A stretch of 64,000 nucleotides of DNA from assembly GCA_963801195.1 (NCBI GenBank), contig CAWDDX010000003.1, positions 1,054,001-1,118,000 on the forward strand, written 5' to 3'. Numbering within the stretch: position 1 is the first letter of the stretch; every line of letters starts with the position of its first letter. Source of the DNA: SZUA-36 sp963801195. GTDB lineage: Bacteria > Pseudomonadota > Gammaproteobacteria > Xanthomonadales > SZUA-36. The notes under the pieces are model-generated. The model searched no databases, was not told where the DNA came from, and was given only the letters and a program-made list of their open reading frames with translations. This document shows positions 44,363-53,832 of this stretch, piece by piece. Made by a program: the position numbers and the translations under genes.

Positions 44363-45235
44363 CTAGCCGGCTCCATCTTCGAGGAATTGCTCCATGCTTT
44401 TAAGGAGCCTGTCCGGTGCGTCCCTCGGTATCGAATGTCCTACATTCGACAAGACGAGCAGTTGACCGTCAGGAAGGGCATCGGCCATGGCCCTGGCGTG
44501 TGCAAGTTTCACGTAGTCATGCTCACCGACAACAACCAGGGTCGGTGTACGGATACGATTCAAATCCTCCGTGGTCAATTGCGGAAAATGCTGCCACATC
44601 TGGGTAACACGCTTCAGGTGTTGCGGCCATAGACTGGGTGCGCCGGTTGTGATCCTGTGCAACCAGCGTCTGATCCATGAGTCGGTTTCTGCGGGGACGT
44701 TGTTCCGAAATTCACTTAAAATGCCGCCGGGATTAAAATTCGCACTGATCGCAATGAGATGCCCGATGCGTTCAGGGAACTGCAGGGCGAACAATAAGCC
44801 GACGTTTCCGCCATCACTCCAACCCGCGATGTCAGCGCTCGCAATGCTCAGCGAGTCCAGCACCGCCAGGACATCTTGGGCAAACTGCCGATAGGTGAAG
44901 GGATTTGCTCCCGGCGAGGACAGGCCATGTCCGCGCAGGTCGATGGCAATCACTTTGTAATGCCGGGAAAGCTCCGGGATTTCCCCGATCCAGTCGAGGC
45001 TCGAACTCAGGCCACCGTGCAACAGTACGAGCGGTGGGCCATCACCATAAATCGAATAATGAATCCGCACTTCCCCATTTTGCGCAAATCCGCTCGATAT
45101 CGCCGGTGCGCTGAATGCCTTCCAGCCGAGATATTCCACACCGCTTCTAAACACCGGGATCACCCACCAGGCCAGGCCTATGATACATATCGTTATGCCG
45201 AAGATAACCGTTCTGATGCGCACCGGGTCAGTCAA
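44363..45235 (-). CDS. Membrane-anchored alpha/beta hydrolase
   Basis: 290 residues with an N-terminal membrane segment (about 8-28), so the enzyme faces the periplasm. The oxyanion region is LVLLHGGLSSSLDW, RGHGLS is present, the nucleophile elbow is GWSDGG with the catalytic Ser, Asp is in VVVGEHDYVKL, and His is in SNVGHSIPRDAP. Esterase or lipase activity is likely; substrate unknown. It lies 79 bases after the glucoamylase gene on the same strand and may share its transcript. Confidence 0.83.
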   Translation of the reverse strand: MTDPVRIRTVIFGITICIIGLAWWVIPVFRSGVEYLGWKAFSAPAISSGFAQNGEVRIHYSIYGDGPPLVLLHGGLSSSLDWIGEIPELSRHYKVIAIDLRGHGLSSPGANPFTYRQFAQDVLAVLDSLSIASADIAGWSDGGNVGLLFALQFPERIGHLIAISANFNPGGILSEFRNNVPAETDSWIRRWLHRITTGAPSLWPQHLKRVTQMWQHFPQLTTEDLNRIRTPTLVVVGEHDYVKLAHARAMADALPDGQLLVLSNVGHSIPRDAPDRLLKSMEQFLEDGAG

Positions 45236-45314
45236 TCCATTTCATGCTGATACGACACGCGATCAAGACCTGGCCAAGCATGACTGTCTCGCGACCCGGA
45301 AAGGGCATCATTGG

Positions 45315-47702
45315 CTAAGCCGAATCTGCGACGAGTTCCCGGTTTTCGCTCCAATTGGCATCCGGCGATACCTGCCAGGAAAATACAACGGCATCACCGG
45401 CAACGAGAGACCGGGTTGGAAGAATCGTTGAATAAACGCCGGGCAGGCCGCACTCTGCTGCCTGTTCATGCCATTCAGAGTCCGGACTCGTTCGCCATCG
45501 CACGTTGGCGGAAGTACGCAGGTTGATCCTGAGATCGCTACCGGTGAAAAATGTTCTTACGGGAGAGTTTTCACTCCAAACCGAGGTTTTTGGCACCGGG
45601 ATTCTGCCACCATACCTGTCGGCAACGGATTGCGGGCAGTCGAACGCTCTCGCCAACTGGCTGGAGACCAGCAACTTGATAAACTCTGCGTGTGCCCAGG
45701 CAAGCGGCATTGCCGAACCCGTAGGTCGTCCGGCGTCAGAACTGCTTCCTTTATCAGTTACGGTATCCCAGACCTGTTCGGGCAGCATCCCGCTTGGGCC
45801 TGTCATTGCACACATGGCTTGCAGAAAAGGCTTCGGGTCGTTGCCCGCAATTAACTCGTAATGGCCGCGTTCGCCGCTGAGCAGAGGCCAAAGGCGGCCG
45901 ACGCCGGTGCCATCGTAGGCCGAACCGTCTTCGTGCTCACCGTAGCCGTCACCGTTATATCGGTACCATGCCGGCCCGGGTGGCGTATTTACCCGGAGTG
46001 TTGCGTCAACGACTGCCAGGGTATCCCGCACGGGTGCTGCATCAGGTGCCCGCAGTCCAAACCGCACCAGTTGCAGAAAGTCGTTGGCAACCTGTTCTTT
46101 TGCGCTTATGCCCGGATCGGGATTTCGGTTTCTCAACGGAACGATGGTGTCAGCGGCGCTCGGGTCTTGCAAAATCCTGGCTGGTGCGATGCGTATGTAG
46201 TGACCAGCAACCCCTGTTTGCCTGGCCAAGGTTGAGTTTTGTGTGTATAGCCAGCTTTCGATTCGCGCGTTCCAGTCATCGGCCAGGTCCAGCGCGGCAG
46301 CTTGCTCACCCGGATTCAGAAACCGGGCGCCGGCAACCAGGGCTGCAATCATAGCCGCGATCGTGAAGGTGTTGATGCCGCGGTCCTCCTCCCAGCGGTC
46401 CTGGTCGGAAACCGGCCCCATGCGGGCAATGAACCCAAGGGCGCGGCGCACCATGTCGGCAACCTCGATACCGCCGAGCGCATCTTTCTCATGCAGCAAG
46501 GCGGCAAGCACGACAGGCAACGCTGTTTCGTCCAGTTGTATCCCGTGCCAGAACGGGGTGCCACCCAGCCACTGGTTCTGGTTCCAATGGCCGTCTTCAT
46601 ATTGTGTCGCAAGCAGGTAGCGCAATACATCGCGTGCTTCGCTCTCACTACCGGCTCCCAGCAGGGCCGTAGCGCACTCAACCAAATCACGCGGCCACAC
46701 CAGGTGATACCCACCTCGCGAATCACTGGAGTTGCCCCAGGGAATACTCAGGCTCGCCACCAGTCCTCCCTGCTGTGTTTTGTCCATGTGGCAGCGCAGA
46801 ACCATTCTCGACGTCGCCCATTGCGCATCGATCTCTGGCGTGACAGGTTTCACCTCGGTTGCCGCATGACAGTTCCGGTGCCAGTTCTTCCAGGTACTGA
46901 CCTGCCTGGTCCAGGCGTTCTCGAACGGCTGGGCCAGTGCCGCTACCGCGAGGGATGCTGCAGCGCCTCGCGATGATCCGAATCCAAGGGCCAGGACGCT
47001 TTCCCGCTCAAGCTCTCCCATCATGGCCACGTTCCCAGGGCCGGCACGTAGATAGTTCCAGGACATGACACCGTTACGATTGAAATCCTGCCAGCCGTCG
47101 CTGTTACCGACATAACCGGCGCTCAGACGTCCAAATGCATCCGCTTGTGACCGGTTCACCGCCGCCAGTGCCAGTCCGAATGGTCCCTGCTCGGCCCATA
47201 GAACTTTTCGGCTGTAGTGCTGGCCGACCGCGGCAACATTGTTCTGGCCTGTTCCGCCGATATGCGGCGCGAGTAGCACGTAGGGTTTGAGTGTGGGATC
47301 GCCATCGAGTGAGACATCGATCAGCAACACATCCCGATGCGCATCCGGCGTTATGCGGAGCGTCAGCGTAAAACGCTCATGTCGATGCACGACGGTGGGT
47401 GCCGGAATACCCGCTTGTGGCAGTTCGAGCATATAATCCTTGAGTCGCTTTATTTCTACCCAGAATCCGGCGTCGTCCGCCACGATAAAGCCCAGGTCCC
47501 GGATTTGCGGTAAATCCACGCGTGGGTAATAGACTTCGTTGACAATACCAAAACCGAGCGTAAACCAGATCCTGCTGTCTTCGAGGGAAGTTCCGACAAT
47601 ATCCTTGGCACTCGATGTCCAGGTCGGGCCGATCCCGGGTGCGCCGGGCGCGTCGTCATCGGGCCACTTTGATGCTTCAGAATTCATTGATGTTTTACTC
47701 AT
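45315..47702 (-). CDS. GH15 glucoamylase (glucan 1,4-alpha-glucosidase)
   Basis: 795 residues. The N-terminal beta-sandwich domain (GPTWTSSAKDIVGTSL, FTLGFGIVNEVYYPRVDLPQ) is that of bacterial glucoamylases. The GH15 barrel follows: YHLVWPRDLVECATALL, WHGIQLDETALPVVL with a candidate catalytic acid, and LWPLLSGERGHYEL with the second. No signal peptide is evident, so it may act in the cytoplasm on stored glucan. The gene lies 35 bases after the polyphosphate glucokinase gene, so the glucose it frees can be phosphorylated at once. Confidence 0.88.
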   Translation of the reverse strand: MSKTSMNSEASKWPDDDAPGAPGIGPTWTSSAKDIVGTSLEDSRIWFTLGFGIVNEVYYPRVDLPQIRDLGFIVADDAGFWVEIKRLKDYMLELPQAGIPAPTVVHRHERFTLTLRITPDAHRDVLLIDVSLDGDPTLKPYVLLAPHIGGTGQNNVAAVGQHYSRKVLWAEQGPFGLALAAVNRSQADAFGRLSAGYVGNSDGWQDFNRNGVMSWNYLRAGPGNVAMMGELERESVLALGFGSSRGAAASLAVAALAQPFENAWTRQVSTWKNWHRNCHAATEVKPVTPEIDAQWATSRMVLRCHMDKTQQGGLVASLSIPWGNSSDSRGGYHLVWPRDLVECATALLGAGSESEARDVLRYLLATQYEDGHWNQNQWLGGTPFWHGIQLDETALPVVLAALLHEKDALGGIEVADMVRRALGFIARMGPVSDQDRWEEDRGINTFTIAAMIAALVAGARFLNPGEQAAALDLADDWNARIESWLYTQNSTLARQTGVAGHYIRIAPARILQDPSAADTIVPLRNRNPDPGISAKEQVANDFLQLVRFGLRAPDAAPVRDTLAVVDATLRVNTPPGPAWYRYNGDGYGEHEDGSAYDGTGVGRLWPLLSGERGHYELIAGNDPKPFLQAMCAMTGPSGMLPEQVWDTVTDKGSSSDAGRPTGSAMPLAWAHAEFIKLLVSSQLARAFDCPQSVADRYGGRIPVPKTSVWSENSPVRTFFTGSDLRINLRTSANVRWRTSPDSEWHEQAAECGLPGVYSTILPTRSLVAGDAVVFSWQVSPDANWSENRELVADSA

Positions 47703-47737
47703 CTTTCAAGCTGGTGGTGAGGCACGATCTACTTTGC

Positions 47738-48418
47738 TCAGAATGAATCAGGGGTTCCGTGGTTGTTTGCGTAATCTTTCCATAGGCGAAAGCCGCCCTC
47801 GAACGCATCTGAATTGTCTCCGCGACGGCATCTTGGCGGCAGTTTATCCAGGTGCTTGGTGTTACCGCCGCCCAGCAGGACTTCGTCCGGTTCAAGCGCG
47901 TTGCGAAAATAGTCGATGACGGCGAGCACGTGCTTTCGCCACTTTTTCATTCCCATTGTGTCCAGGGCGCGCTCGCCGACATAATCTTCATACGTGCCCT
48001 TTTTGTAGGGCAGGTGACCCAGTTCCATGGGTTCAACTATTGACTCGACGATCATTGCGGAACCAAGCCCGGTGCCGAAACCGAGGAATAGCATTTTGCC
48101 GCCGCGGTATCCCCCGAGCGCCTGCATCGCGGCGTCGTTGATCAAACGGACAGGACAATTGAAAGCGGCCTGGAAATCGAAGCCCACCCATCCCGTGCCC
48201 AGGTTATGTGGTTCTGACACGATGTGCTGGCTATGCACCGGGCCGGGGTAGCCGATGGAAACCACGTTGTAATGCCAGTCTGCGCATAGGGTTTTGACCT
48301 GGCTGACCATGTCCTTTGGCGTCATTTCCGGCCCGGACGGAATTTTCTGCTTTTCACTTTGCGTGGTGGACCGGAACTTGACATGTGAACCACCGACATC
48401 GATGACCAGCACGTTCAT
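47738..48418 (-). CDS. ppgK: Polyphosphate glucokinase (ROK family)
   Basis: 226 residues. The phosphate loop is LVIDVGGSHVKF, the catalytic Asp in LINDAAMQALGGYRGG, the second glycine loop in FLGFGTGLGSAMI, and ELGHLPYKKGTYEDYVG is the segment typical of polyphosphate-type glucokinases. It would make glucose 6-phosphate from glucose using polyphosphate (or ATP). It is the first gene of the operon with the glucoamylase. The C-terminus ends with the normal GGGNTKHL region. Confidence 0.87.
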   Translation of the reverse strand: MNVLVIDVGGSHVKFRSTTQSEKQKIPSGPEMTPKDMVSQVKTLCADWHYNVVSIGYPGPVHSQHIVSEPHNLGTGWVGFDFQAAFNCPVRLINDAAMQALGGYRGGKMLFLGFGTGLGSAMIVESIVEPMELGHLPYKKGTYEDYVGERALDTMGMKKWRKHVLAVIDYFRNALEPDEVLLGGGNTKHLDKLPPRCRRGDNSDAFEGGFRLWKDYANNHGTPDSF

Positions 48419-48805
48419 TTTCGAGCTCCGGGGTTTTGAATTTGTTCTTCCATTGGGTGGGTCCCGTAACTTACCTTAAAATTATAAAAGTCATGAACCG
48501 TTTACGCCGCTTTCTTTCGAATGGTTGATGTCTCTGGTTCACGTATGATTTGAAAATGCATATCACTCATTGACCTTATTTCGACTCAACGGTTCGAACC
48601 CGAGAGGAAAACCCCCGTAAATCTTGTCGTAGCAACAGTTACAATGGGGTAGTTCAATTGACAGAGTAATGTTTGAGAAATGGCCTGAATAACACGTTTG
48701 CGGAAATGACGAACAAATCGCCCGGCAGATTCGGCGTATTGGTCCGGATTCTTTATTTTGGTCAGCAGCGAATGGATGAATCTGGGTAAAGGAGGATAAA
48801 CTCAG
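48419..48805. other. Gene-free region between divergent genes
   Basis: It must carry the promoters of the ppgK-glucoamylase operon and of the mprF-like gene. The only clear site is AAAGGAGG at about 48788-48795, the ribosome site of the latter. No small gene or strong hairpin was seen. Confidence 0.45.
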
Positions 48806-51430
48806 GTGGACAAGGGCGTTACACGGGATTCCGCTGCGGCAGCTGCAAACGCAGAACCAAAATCCATGCTGGCCGGGGGTCGTCTTTCGAAAATAATCGC
48901 CGCAATCGCCAGTGTCGCAATCATATGTGTAGCGCTCTGGTTCCTGCATCGGGAACTGGCCGGACTGTCCTTCGCCGCCATCACCGGGTATATCAAATCC
49001 ATCCCGTTGCCTTCGCTGCTCGCATCCTTCGGCTTTGCAGCTTGCAGTTACCTGGTGCTTACCAGTTACGATGCCATTGCCTTGCGCTACCTTGAAAAAC
49101 GTCTGCCGTACAGGAATGTTGCAATGACCTCGTTCATGGCCTACGCCGTGGGGTATAACGTCGGGCTTGCAGCGTTTTCGGGCGGATCAATTCGTTATCG
49201 TATGTACTCACTGGCCGGGCTGACGGCATCCGAAATCGCCACGCTCATCGTTTTCGTAACGGCAACTTTCGCCCTGGGAGCAAGCGCACTTCTGGGCATT
49301 GCACTGCTCATGATGCCGGCGTCCCAGACCGCTATACTCAAGGTACAGCCGGCATTAGTCACGCTGGCTGGCGGATTGCTGCTCGCAGTTCCATTCGTTT
49401 ACCTGGCGATTTCATTTCTGCGTCGAACCCCGGTCAAATCAGGCCATTGGGATATCGCCTGGCCGGCCCCAACGATTGCCTTCAGGCAAATTGGCGTATC
49501 CGTGGCTGACCTGACATTTGCTTCGGCTACGCTGTATATCTTGCTCGAACCGTCGCTGCAAATCGGCTTTTTTCCGTTCCTTGGTATCTATTTGCTGGCC
49601 ATGGCGGCCGGGCTGATCAGCAGCGTTCCGGCCGGCATTGGCGTGTTTGAGGCCGTTATGGTGGCGGCGCTTCCGCAAGTGCAAACCACTGCGCTCGTGG
49701 GAGCCATCATCGTCTACCGCATGGTCTATTACATCGCGCCACTCACGCTGGCTTTGACCTTGCTGGTGGCGCATGAATCCCGTCAGCATGGGAAGGTGTT
49801 GCGGCAGTCCGTTGTAAAAGCCGGTGGATGGCTGTCCGGTGTCGCTCCCCAGGTCGTTGGAACCCTGGTGTTCCTGGCCGGTGTCGTTCTGCTCGTGTCC
49901 GGCGCGAGCCCTGCGGTTGTCAGCCGGTTGGCAATGATCAGCCAGTTGATTCCCTTGCCGGTGCTGGAGCTGTCGCATCTTGCCGGTAGCGTGGTGGGTG
50001 TGGGTTTGCTCGTGCTCAGCCGGGGCTTGTTCCGGCGTCTGCAAACGGCCTACCTGGCGGCATTCTTGGCTCTGACGGCCGGAGCCCTGGTTTCCCTGGT
50101 CAAAGGCCTGGATTACGAAGAGGCGATTGTGCTTGGCGCCATACTGGTGACGCTGTGGTTTGCGCGCCATGAGTTTTATCGCCAGGGATCCATTGCCACG
50201 CAACGGTTTTCTGCGCAATGGATTGCGGCGATTGCTGCTGTCTTGTGCCTGATGGTTTGGGTTGGCCTGGTCAGTTACAGGCATGTCGGTTACTCAAACC
50301 GGCTCTGGTGGCAATTTGCTTTTGATGCCGAGGCTCCGAGGATGCTCAGGGCTGGTGTGATTTCTGCAGTATCGATTTTTGGTTTTGCGCTCTGGAAGGT
50401 CTTGCAGACAGGGCCGGGAGTTTCGCAGCCACCGGTACTGGCAGACGAAAACCAGCGTGTTAAAAATATTCTGGCTACCGCGAAAAACTCTTCTGCAAAC
50501 GCCGCTTTGATGGGGGATAAGCGCTTTCTCTGGTCCGCGGACAAGCGGGCATTCATCATGTACCAGGTAAGCGGTGACAGCTGGATCGCACTGGGCGACC
50601 CGGTGGGTCCCCCAGAACAACAGGAGGAATTGGCATGGGCGTTTCGTGAATTGGCCGACCGCCACAACGGCAGGGCGGTATTTTACCAGGTGGGGGAGCA
50701 GTTCCTTTCACTGTACATTGATGTTGGTCTCACGCTGTCCAAGCTGGGCGAAGACGCCCGGGTTTCGCTCAAAGATTTTTCTTTGCAGGGTAGTCATCGC
50801 GCTGATCTCAGGCAAGCCGATAACCGGGCAAAAAAGCACGGGGCGATATTCGAAATGGTCCCTTGCACGGCGGTGCCGTCCCTATTGCCTGATTTGCGGC
50901 GCGTCTCCGACAACTGGCTGGCAGAAAAATCAACCGCGGAAAAAGGGTTCTCTCTCGGTTCGTTTTCCGAAGACTACATCAGGAATTTTGATTGCGCCGT
51001 GGTCAGGGCGAATGGCGTAATCGTCGCATTTGCCAATTTGTGGCCCGCCATGGCCGGGGGTGAGCTTTCGATCGACTTGATGCGATTTGACCAGCATGCG
51101 CCAAAAGGTGTCATGGATTTCTTGTTCACCGAGTTGATGTTGTGGGGTTCGGCGAACGGGTTTGAGTGGTTCAATCTCGGTATGGCGCCGCTCTCAGGCC
51201 TCGAGCAAAGACCGCTTGCACCCTTGTGGCACAAGGTAGGGCACCTCGTGTTTACCCACGGAGAAAATTTCTACAACTTCGAAGGCCTCAGAAACTACAA
51301 GAAAAAATTCGGTCCACAGTGGCAGCCCATGTACCTGGCCTGTCCCGGAGGATGGCTGAACCTTTCCAGGTCGCTTTTTGACGCCTCGCGGCTGATCTCC
51401 GGGGGCGTAGTCGGCATCCTGGCGAAATAA
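48806..51430 (+). CDS. mprF: MprF-like bifunctional phosphatidylglycerol aminoacyltransferase/flippase
   Basis: 874 residues starting at GTG, nine bases after GGAGG. The N-terminal two thirds hold about fourteen membrane helices with the flippase mark (GYNVGLAAFSGGSIRYRMYS, SVPAGIGVFEAV). The C-terminal DUF2156 domain (about 560-870) has WIALGDPVGP, AEKSTAEKGFSLG and WFNLGMAPLSGLEQR, as in aminoacyl-PG synthases. It would use aminoacyl-tRNA to modify phosphatidylglycerol and flip it, reducing the negative charge of the membrane. Which amino acid cannot be told. The length matches the family. Confidence 0.88.
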   Translation: MDKGVTRDSAAAAANAEPKSMLAGGRLSKIIAAIASVAIICVALWFLHRELAGLSFAAITGYIKSIPLPSLLASFGFAACSYLVLTSYDAIALRYLEKRLPYRNVAMTSFMAYAVGYNVGLAAFSGGSIRYRMYSLAGLTASEIATLIVFVTATFALGASALLGIALLMMPASQTAILKVQPALVTLAGGLLLAVPFVYLAISFLRRTPVKSGHWDIAWPAPTIAFRQIGVSVADLTFASATLYILLEPSLQIGFFPFLGIYLLAMAAGLISSVPAGIGVFEAVMVAALPQVQTTALVGAIIVYRMVYYIAPLTLALTLLVAHESRQHGKVLRQSVVKAGGWLSGVAPQVVGTLVFLAGVVLLVSGASPAVVSRLAMISQLIPLPVLELSHLAGSVVGVGLLVLSRGLFRRLQTAYLAAFLALTAGALVSLVKGLDYEEAIVLGAILVTLWFARHEFYRQGSIATQRFSAQWIAAIAAVLCLMVWVGLVSYRHVGYSNRLWWQFAFDAEAPRMLRAGVISAVSIFGFALWKVLQTGPGVSQPPVLADENQRVKNILATAKNSSANAALMGDKRFLWSADKRAFIMYQVSGDSWIALGDPVGPPEQQEELAWAFRELADRHNGRAVFYQVGEQFLSLYIDVGLTLSKLGEDARVSLKDFSLQGSHRADLRQADNRAKKHGAIFEMVPCTAVPSLLPDLRRVSDNWLAEKSTAEKGFSLGSFSEDYIRNFDCAVVRANGVIVAFANLWPAMAGGELSIDLMRFDQHAPKGVMDFLFTELMLWGSANGFEWFNLGMAPLSGLEQRPLAPLWHKVGHLVFTHGENFYNFEGLRNYKKKFGPQWQPMYLACPGGWLNLSRSLFDASRLISGGVVGILAK

Positions 51431-51585
51431 GCGGGATTCGCAGGAATTGAGCCGTACTGAATCAATCTTTGGGGTTCGGGTCAGACAAATCAGCAGGTGG
51501 AATGAGACCGGGTACCGGTCAATAGGACGGCCCGGGCCAGGGCTCGGGGCAAGCGTGTGGGGGTCAACAGCAAAGCAGGAATTAA

Positions 51586-52316
51586 CCCGGATAATTCACC
51601 AAGGCGGACGAATAAATGACAAATGTCTTTTTATTTCATGGTGATACAGGTGATTTTGGCCTTTTTCTAAAATTACAGTTTGTCCTATCCGGTTTTGCAA
51701 CGCATCTGACTGCACATTTTGGCCGATCCTTCTCAAACCATAGCGGCGCTATGCTTTTTCGAACGATCAATCAAACTGTTTTGTCAGCTACGCTGCAAAT
51801 TCCGGATCCCTGGTGAATTATCCGGCTAAACCCGGATAATTCACCAAGGCGGACGAATAAATGACAAATGTCTTTTTATTTCATGGTGATACAGGTGATT
51901 TTGGCCTTTTTCTAAAATTACAGTTTGTCCTATCCGGTTTTGCAACGCATCTGACTGCACATTTTGGCCGATCCTTCTCAAACCATAGCGGCGCTATGCT
52001 TTTTCGAACGATCAATCAAACTGTTTTGTCAGCTACGCTGCAAATTCCGGATCCCTGGTGAATTATCCGGCTAAACCCGGATAATTCACCAAGGCGGACG
52101 AATAAATGACAAATGTCTTTTTATTTCATGGTGATACAGGTGATTTTGGCCTTTTTCTAAAATTACAGTTTGTCCTATCCGGTTTTGCAACGCATCTGAC
52201 TGCACATTTTGGCCGATCCTTCTCAAACCATAGCGGCGCTATGCTTTTTCGAACGATCAATCAAACTGTTTCGCCAGTGACAAAGCAAATTCCGGATTCC
52301 TGGTGAATTATCCGGG
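51586..52316 (+). mobile_element. Triple tandem array of a 245-bp MITE-like unit
   Basis: Units begin at 51586, 51831 and 52076, exactly 245 bases apart. Each starts CCCGGATAATTCACCAAGG and ends with the inverse (CCTGGTGAATTATCCGG), so each is a 240-base element with inverted ends, joined by CTAAA. Units one and two look identical; unit three differs only in its last part (TTTCGCCAGTGACAAAGC). Each also has a 66-codon open frame, which I judge not to be a gene. The inverted diverged copy at 12324 matches unit three best in this part. The rest of 51431-52422 holds no gene. Confidence 0.85.
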
Positions 52317-52422
52317 TAAAACCGCTTCAATGGACGGGACACATTCAAATGCAATTTAGCAAGCCAGTCCTCACGGGAGTAATATTAGTTCCGCCGATGT
52401 TGTATCAGGAAGAAAAACCCGA

Positions 52423-53832
52423 ATGAAAAACTGGTCACTGTTACTCGGCCTGATATTGCTTACAGGCTGCGCCACCTACGAGTCACGCCCCCTGGTTCCC
52501 GCCGAAAACGCCGCGGCGCTTGAAGCCCGATCGCTGAACGATCCGCAACTTCGCAACTTCATCGAAACCTACCGCAACAATCCGCTGCGCGCATGGCCCT
52601 TATCCCAATGGGGACTTGATGATCTCACGATGGCGGCTTTTTACTTTCATCCCGATCTCGAAGTTGCCCGCGCCCAATGGGCGGTGGCGCAGGCGGGGCA
52701 GACCAGCGCCGGCGAGAGACCCAATCCAACCGTCGGTCTTGGCTTGGGCTACAACACATCCACGTCCGTGATTTCACCGTGGATTGTGACCCCGACCATC
52801 GATTTTCCAATTGAGACCGCGGGTAAGCGCGGCTATCGAATCGCGCAGGCTGAACAGTTATCGGAAGCAGCGCGCCTGAATATCGCCTCCGTTGCATGGC
52901 AGGTGCGCAGCGAGGTGCGCCAGAGTTTCATAGAGTTTAACACCGCCCGGGAACAAGAGTCGTTGCTCAGGCAGCAACAGCTTATTGAAGCGGAAAACCT
53001 GGGCCTGTTGGAACTGCAATACAAGGAGGGGGCGATCTCGGCCTTCGAATTGACCCGGGCGCGTCTGGGTGCAGACGAGGCACGCCTCGCATTGCATGAT
53101 GCCGAACAACGCAACGCCGCGGCCCGCGCACGACTTGCTCAAGCCATCGGCGTGCCTGTTCACGTCCTGGATGGCATAACATTTAAAGTTGAGGACTGGG
53201 AGGATTTGCCTGCCGATATCCCGGCTGAAGACGCCCGACGCCGGGCCTTGTTCAACCGGGCGGATATCCTCGGCGCGCTTGCCCAATACGCCGCCAGCCA
53301 GTCGGCGCTGCAACTCGAAATTGCCAGGCAGTACCCCGATATCAATCTTGGCCCGGGTTACGAATACGACCAGGGTGACAACAAATGGTTGCTGGGGTTT
53401 TCGCTGACGTTGCCGGTTTTTAATCACAACCAGGGCGCGATCGCCGAAGCGGAAGCACGGCGAGCCGAATATGCTGCCCGCTTCAATGCGCTCCAGGCGC
53501 GGGTGCTTGCACAAATCGATATCGCCATTGCGGCTTATCGCACGGCATTGAATAAGCAGACCGACACCGATGCAATGCTTGCCAACACGGCCAGCCAGGA
53601 AAAAACCGCCTGGTCGATGTTCGATGCGGGGGAGATTTCCCGCACTGAACTGGCCGGTATGCGTTTACATACAAGCGCCCTGAAACTTGCCCGTCTCGAG
53701 GCGGTGGCACAGGCGCAACAAGCCGCAAGACAACTGGAAGACGCACTGCAGGTGCCGCTCGACCTGCCTGAATCCGCCTGGCAATCTACGCCCAAGACAT
53801 CCGAACCCAAAGAGACAAAGAATCGCCCATGA
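52423..53832 (+). CDS. TolC-family outer-membrane efflux lipoprotein
   Basis: 469 residues. The lipobox is LILLTGCATYE with Cys at about residue 16, so it is lipid-anchored like CusC/OprM. Long helices with the repeated outer-membrane-factor pattern follow (FHPDLEVARAQWAVAQAGQT, GYEYDQGDNKWLLGFSLTLP). It forms the outer-membrane channel for the RND pump encoded two genes on. The stop overlaps the next start by four bases (ATGA). A weak GGAAGAAAA site precedes the ATG. Confidence 0.9.
   Translation: MKNWSLLLGLILLTGCATYESRPLVPAENAAALEARSLNDPQLRNFIETYRNNPLRAWPLSQWGLDDLTMAAFYFHPDLEVARAQWAVAQAGQTSAGERPNPTVGLGLGYNTSTSVISPWIVTPTIDFPIETAGKRGYRIAQAEQLSEAARLNIASVAWQVRSEVRQSFIEFNTAREQESLLRQQQLIEAENLGLLELQYKEGAISAFELTRARLGADEARLALHDAEQRNAAARARLAQAIGVPVHVLDGITFKVEDWEDLPADIPAEDARRRALFNRADILGALAQYAASQSALQLEIARQYPDINLGPGYEYDQGDNKWLLGFSLTLPVFNHNQGAIAEAEARRAEYAARFNALQARVLAQIDIAIAAYRTALNKQTDTDAMLANTASQEKTAWSMFDAGEISRTELAGMRLHTSALKLARLEAVAQAQQAARQLEDALQVPLDLPESAWQSTPKTSEPKETKNRP

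Noticed and set aside
45315..46976. Several plus-strand open frames of over 100 codons opposite the glucoamylase gene
   Set aside because: They are shadows of a complete GH15 gene with conserved catalytic motifs.
51616..52306. Three 66-codon open frames, one per unit of the tandem array
   Set aside because: They lie inside a MITE-like unit, have no family features, and the diverged copy at 12324 does not keep the frame.
51586..52316. Possible CRISPR array because of regular spacing
   Set aside because: The whole 245-base unit is repeated, with no short repeat and variable spacer pattern and no cas genes.
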